Assembly: GCA_949752745.1 (NCBI GenBank)
Contig: OX457029.1
Span: 17,359,413 to 17,423,412, forward strand
Direction of reading: 5' to 3'
Length of the DNA: 64,000 nt
Origin: Protula sp. h YS-2021
Taxonomy: Eukaryota > Annelida > Polychaeta > Sabellida > Serpulidae
How positions within the stretch are numbered: the stretch's first letter is position 1; every line of letters starts with the position of its first letter. This document shows, piece after piece, positions 62,931-64,000 of the stretch. A model generated the notes under the pieces. The model was not told the DNA's origin. It saw only the letters and a program-made list of their open reading frames with translations, and did no database searches. The translations under genes were made by a program, and so were the position numbers.

Positions 62931-64000
62931 CTTGCAAACTTCGTTTGCAAATGGGTATAAGTTTGTAGTTTTTCTCGAAATTTCTGTCCTTTTTTTTCCC
63001 TTTTTTTCTTCTCTTTTTTTCCGTCACGGAGGTTTCCAGAAAACTCCTTCTAGGCTCTTTGACGTAGGACGATGAAATTTGTCACAGTTATAGAGGGTGA
63101 CGAGATGTCGTCAAATCCGCAAATTTTTTTGACCTTGACCTTGAAGGTCAAGGTCAAATTGAGGTCAAAGTTTTTCTGACCTCAAAGTGGTTTCCAGAAA
63201 ACTCCTCCTACAGGGTTTGTCGTAAAAAGACGGCATTTGGCAAAGACATAGAGGGTAATGAGTTGTCGTCAAATCCGTAAAATTTTTTGACCTTGAACCT
63301 CAGAGGTCAAGGTCAAATTGAGGTCAAAATATTTTTGGAAACACCTATTAATCACGAAAAGTAGCCATAAAGTTGCTCAAATCCCAGTGTGAATGCATAA
63401 AACGTACTCAGTAAAGGGTAAACTTTCATCACTAACCTTGACCTTGAGGGTCAAGGTCAAAGGTCACCTGACTTCACACGTCCTTAACGACAGGCCGACT
63501 CGAAAACGGTTAGAGATAGAGCGATTTTATGCTCATTTTCGATCCTTTGGGCCTAAACAACGTTACATAAGAGGTACCTCGGTGACCCTGACCTTCTGGG
63601 TCACGGTCAAGGTCAAAAACCGGAAGTTGACCATTATCTCGAAAACGTTTAGAGATAGAGTGATTTTGAGCTCATTTTCGACCCTTTGGGCCTAAACAAC
63701 GTTACATAAGAGGTACCTCGGTGACCTTGACCTTCTGAGTCACGGTCAAGGTCAAAAACCGGAAGTTGACTATTATCTCGAAAACGGTTAGAGATAGAGT
63801 GATTTTGAGCTCATTTTCGACCCTTTGCGTCTAAACAACATTATATAAGAGGTACCTCGGTGATCTTGACCTTCTGGGTCACGGTCAAGGTCAAAAACCG
63901 GAAGTTGACTATTATCTCGAAAACGGTTAGAGATAGAGCGATTTTGAGCTCACTTTCGATCCCTTTGGCCTAAAGAACGTTACATAACAGGTACCTCGGT
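62930..64000 (+). repeat. Array rich in TCAAGGTCA, with units of about 139 bp at the end
   Basis: From 63000, diverged units contain TTTCCAGAAAACTCCT, GAGTTGTCGTCAAATCCG and the inverse pair GACCTTGACCTT / AAGGTCAAGGTC. From about 63430 regular units of roughly 139 bp follow (GAGGTACCTCGGTGACC at 63571, 63711 and 63849; CTCGAAAACGGTTAGAGATA). The array runs out of the window. Confidence 0.85.

Noticed and set aside
60185..64000. Search for the TAF3 histone-fold exons
   Set aside because: No minus-strand frame here resembles the histone fold. The space is taken by a hAT relic and arrays, so these exons probably lie outside the window.

Overview
The window is animal nuclear DNA. Both recognisable genes have many short exons with GT..AG introns. 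They are a heavy-chain subunit of a heteromeric amino acid transporter (SLC3 family, rBAT/4F2hc-like) and the TFIID subunit TAF3. The DNA between and inside them is AT-rich and packed with satellite-carrying mobile elements, a tRNA-derived SINE and relics of DNA transposons. Such arrays of about 155 to 180 bp units inside short elements are common in marine invertebrates, molluscs especially. I infer a lophotrochozoan, probably a mollusc, but the sequence does not prove the phylum.

Layout. 1-5987 is an almost identical copy of 9715-15509. It carries SLC3 exons 2-5 and the first bases of exon 6, then stops inside exon 6. The intact SLC3 gene runs 7318-19118 (+): nine exons, every splice phase agrees, and the product is 686 residues. 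19119-39032 has no convincing gene. It holds Helitron-like elements, several satellite families and a roughly 7 kb inverted arrangement (26.7-33.8 kb). TAF3 lies on the minus strand. Six exons were assembled by hand from 60184 down to the stop codon at 39033, with phases agreeing at all five junctions. They encode the basic/proline-rich middle of the protein and a C-terminal PHD finger split over two small exons at 49025-49125 and 39033-39180. The histone-fold start was not found and should lie beyond 64000. The 9.8 kb and 7.0 kb introns before the last two exons are full of transposon relics: Ginger-like with an integrase fragment, pogo/Tigger-like, three Mutator-like elements, a fold-back MITE and several arrays. 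A hAT relic with terminal repeats lies just upstream of the first TAF3 exon seen.

Roles. SLC3 proteins are type II membrane glycoproteins that carry light-chain (SLC7) amino acid exchangers to the plasma membrane. TAF3 is a nuclear TFIID subunit that reads H3K4me3 through its PHD finger. The two genes are unrelated and merely neighbours.

Points most worth following: the complete glycosidase-type triad in the SLC3 protein; the near-identical partial duplication of that gene (real, or uncollapsed haplotypes); a His in place of the last zinc-binding Cys of the TAF3 PHD finger; AT-hook-like repeats in TAF3; an element built of GATATC-type palindromes with terminal repeats and a 6-bp target duplication; and sequence signals shared by many otherwise unrelated satellite elements.
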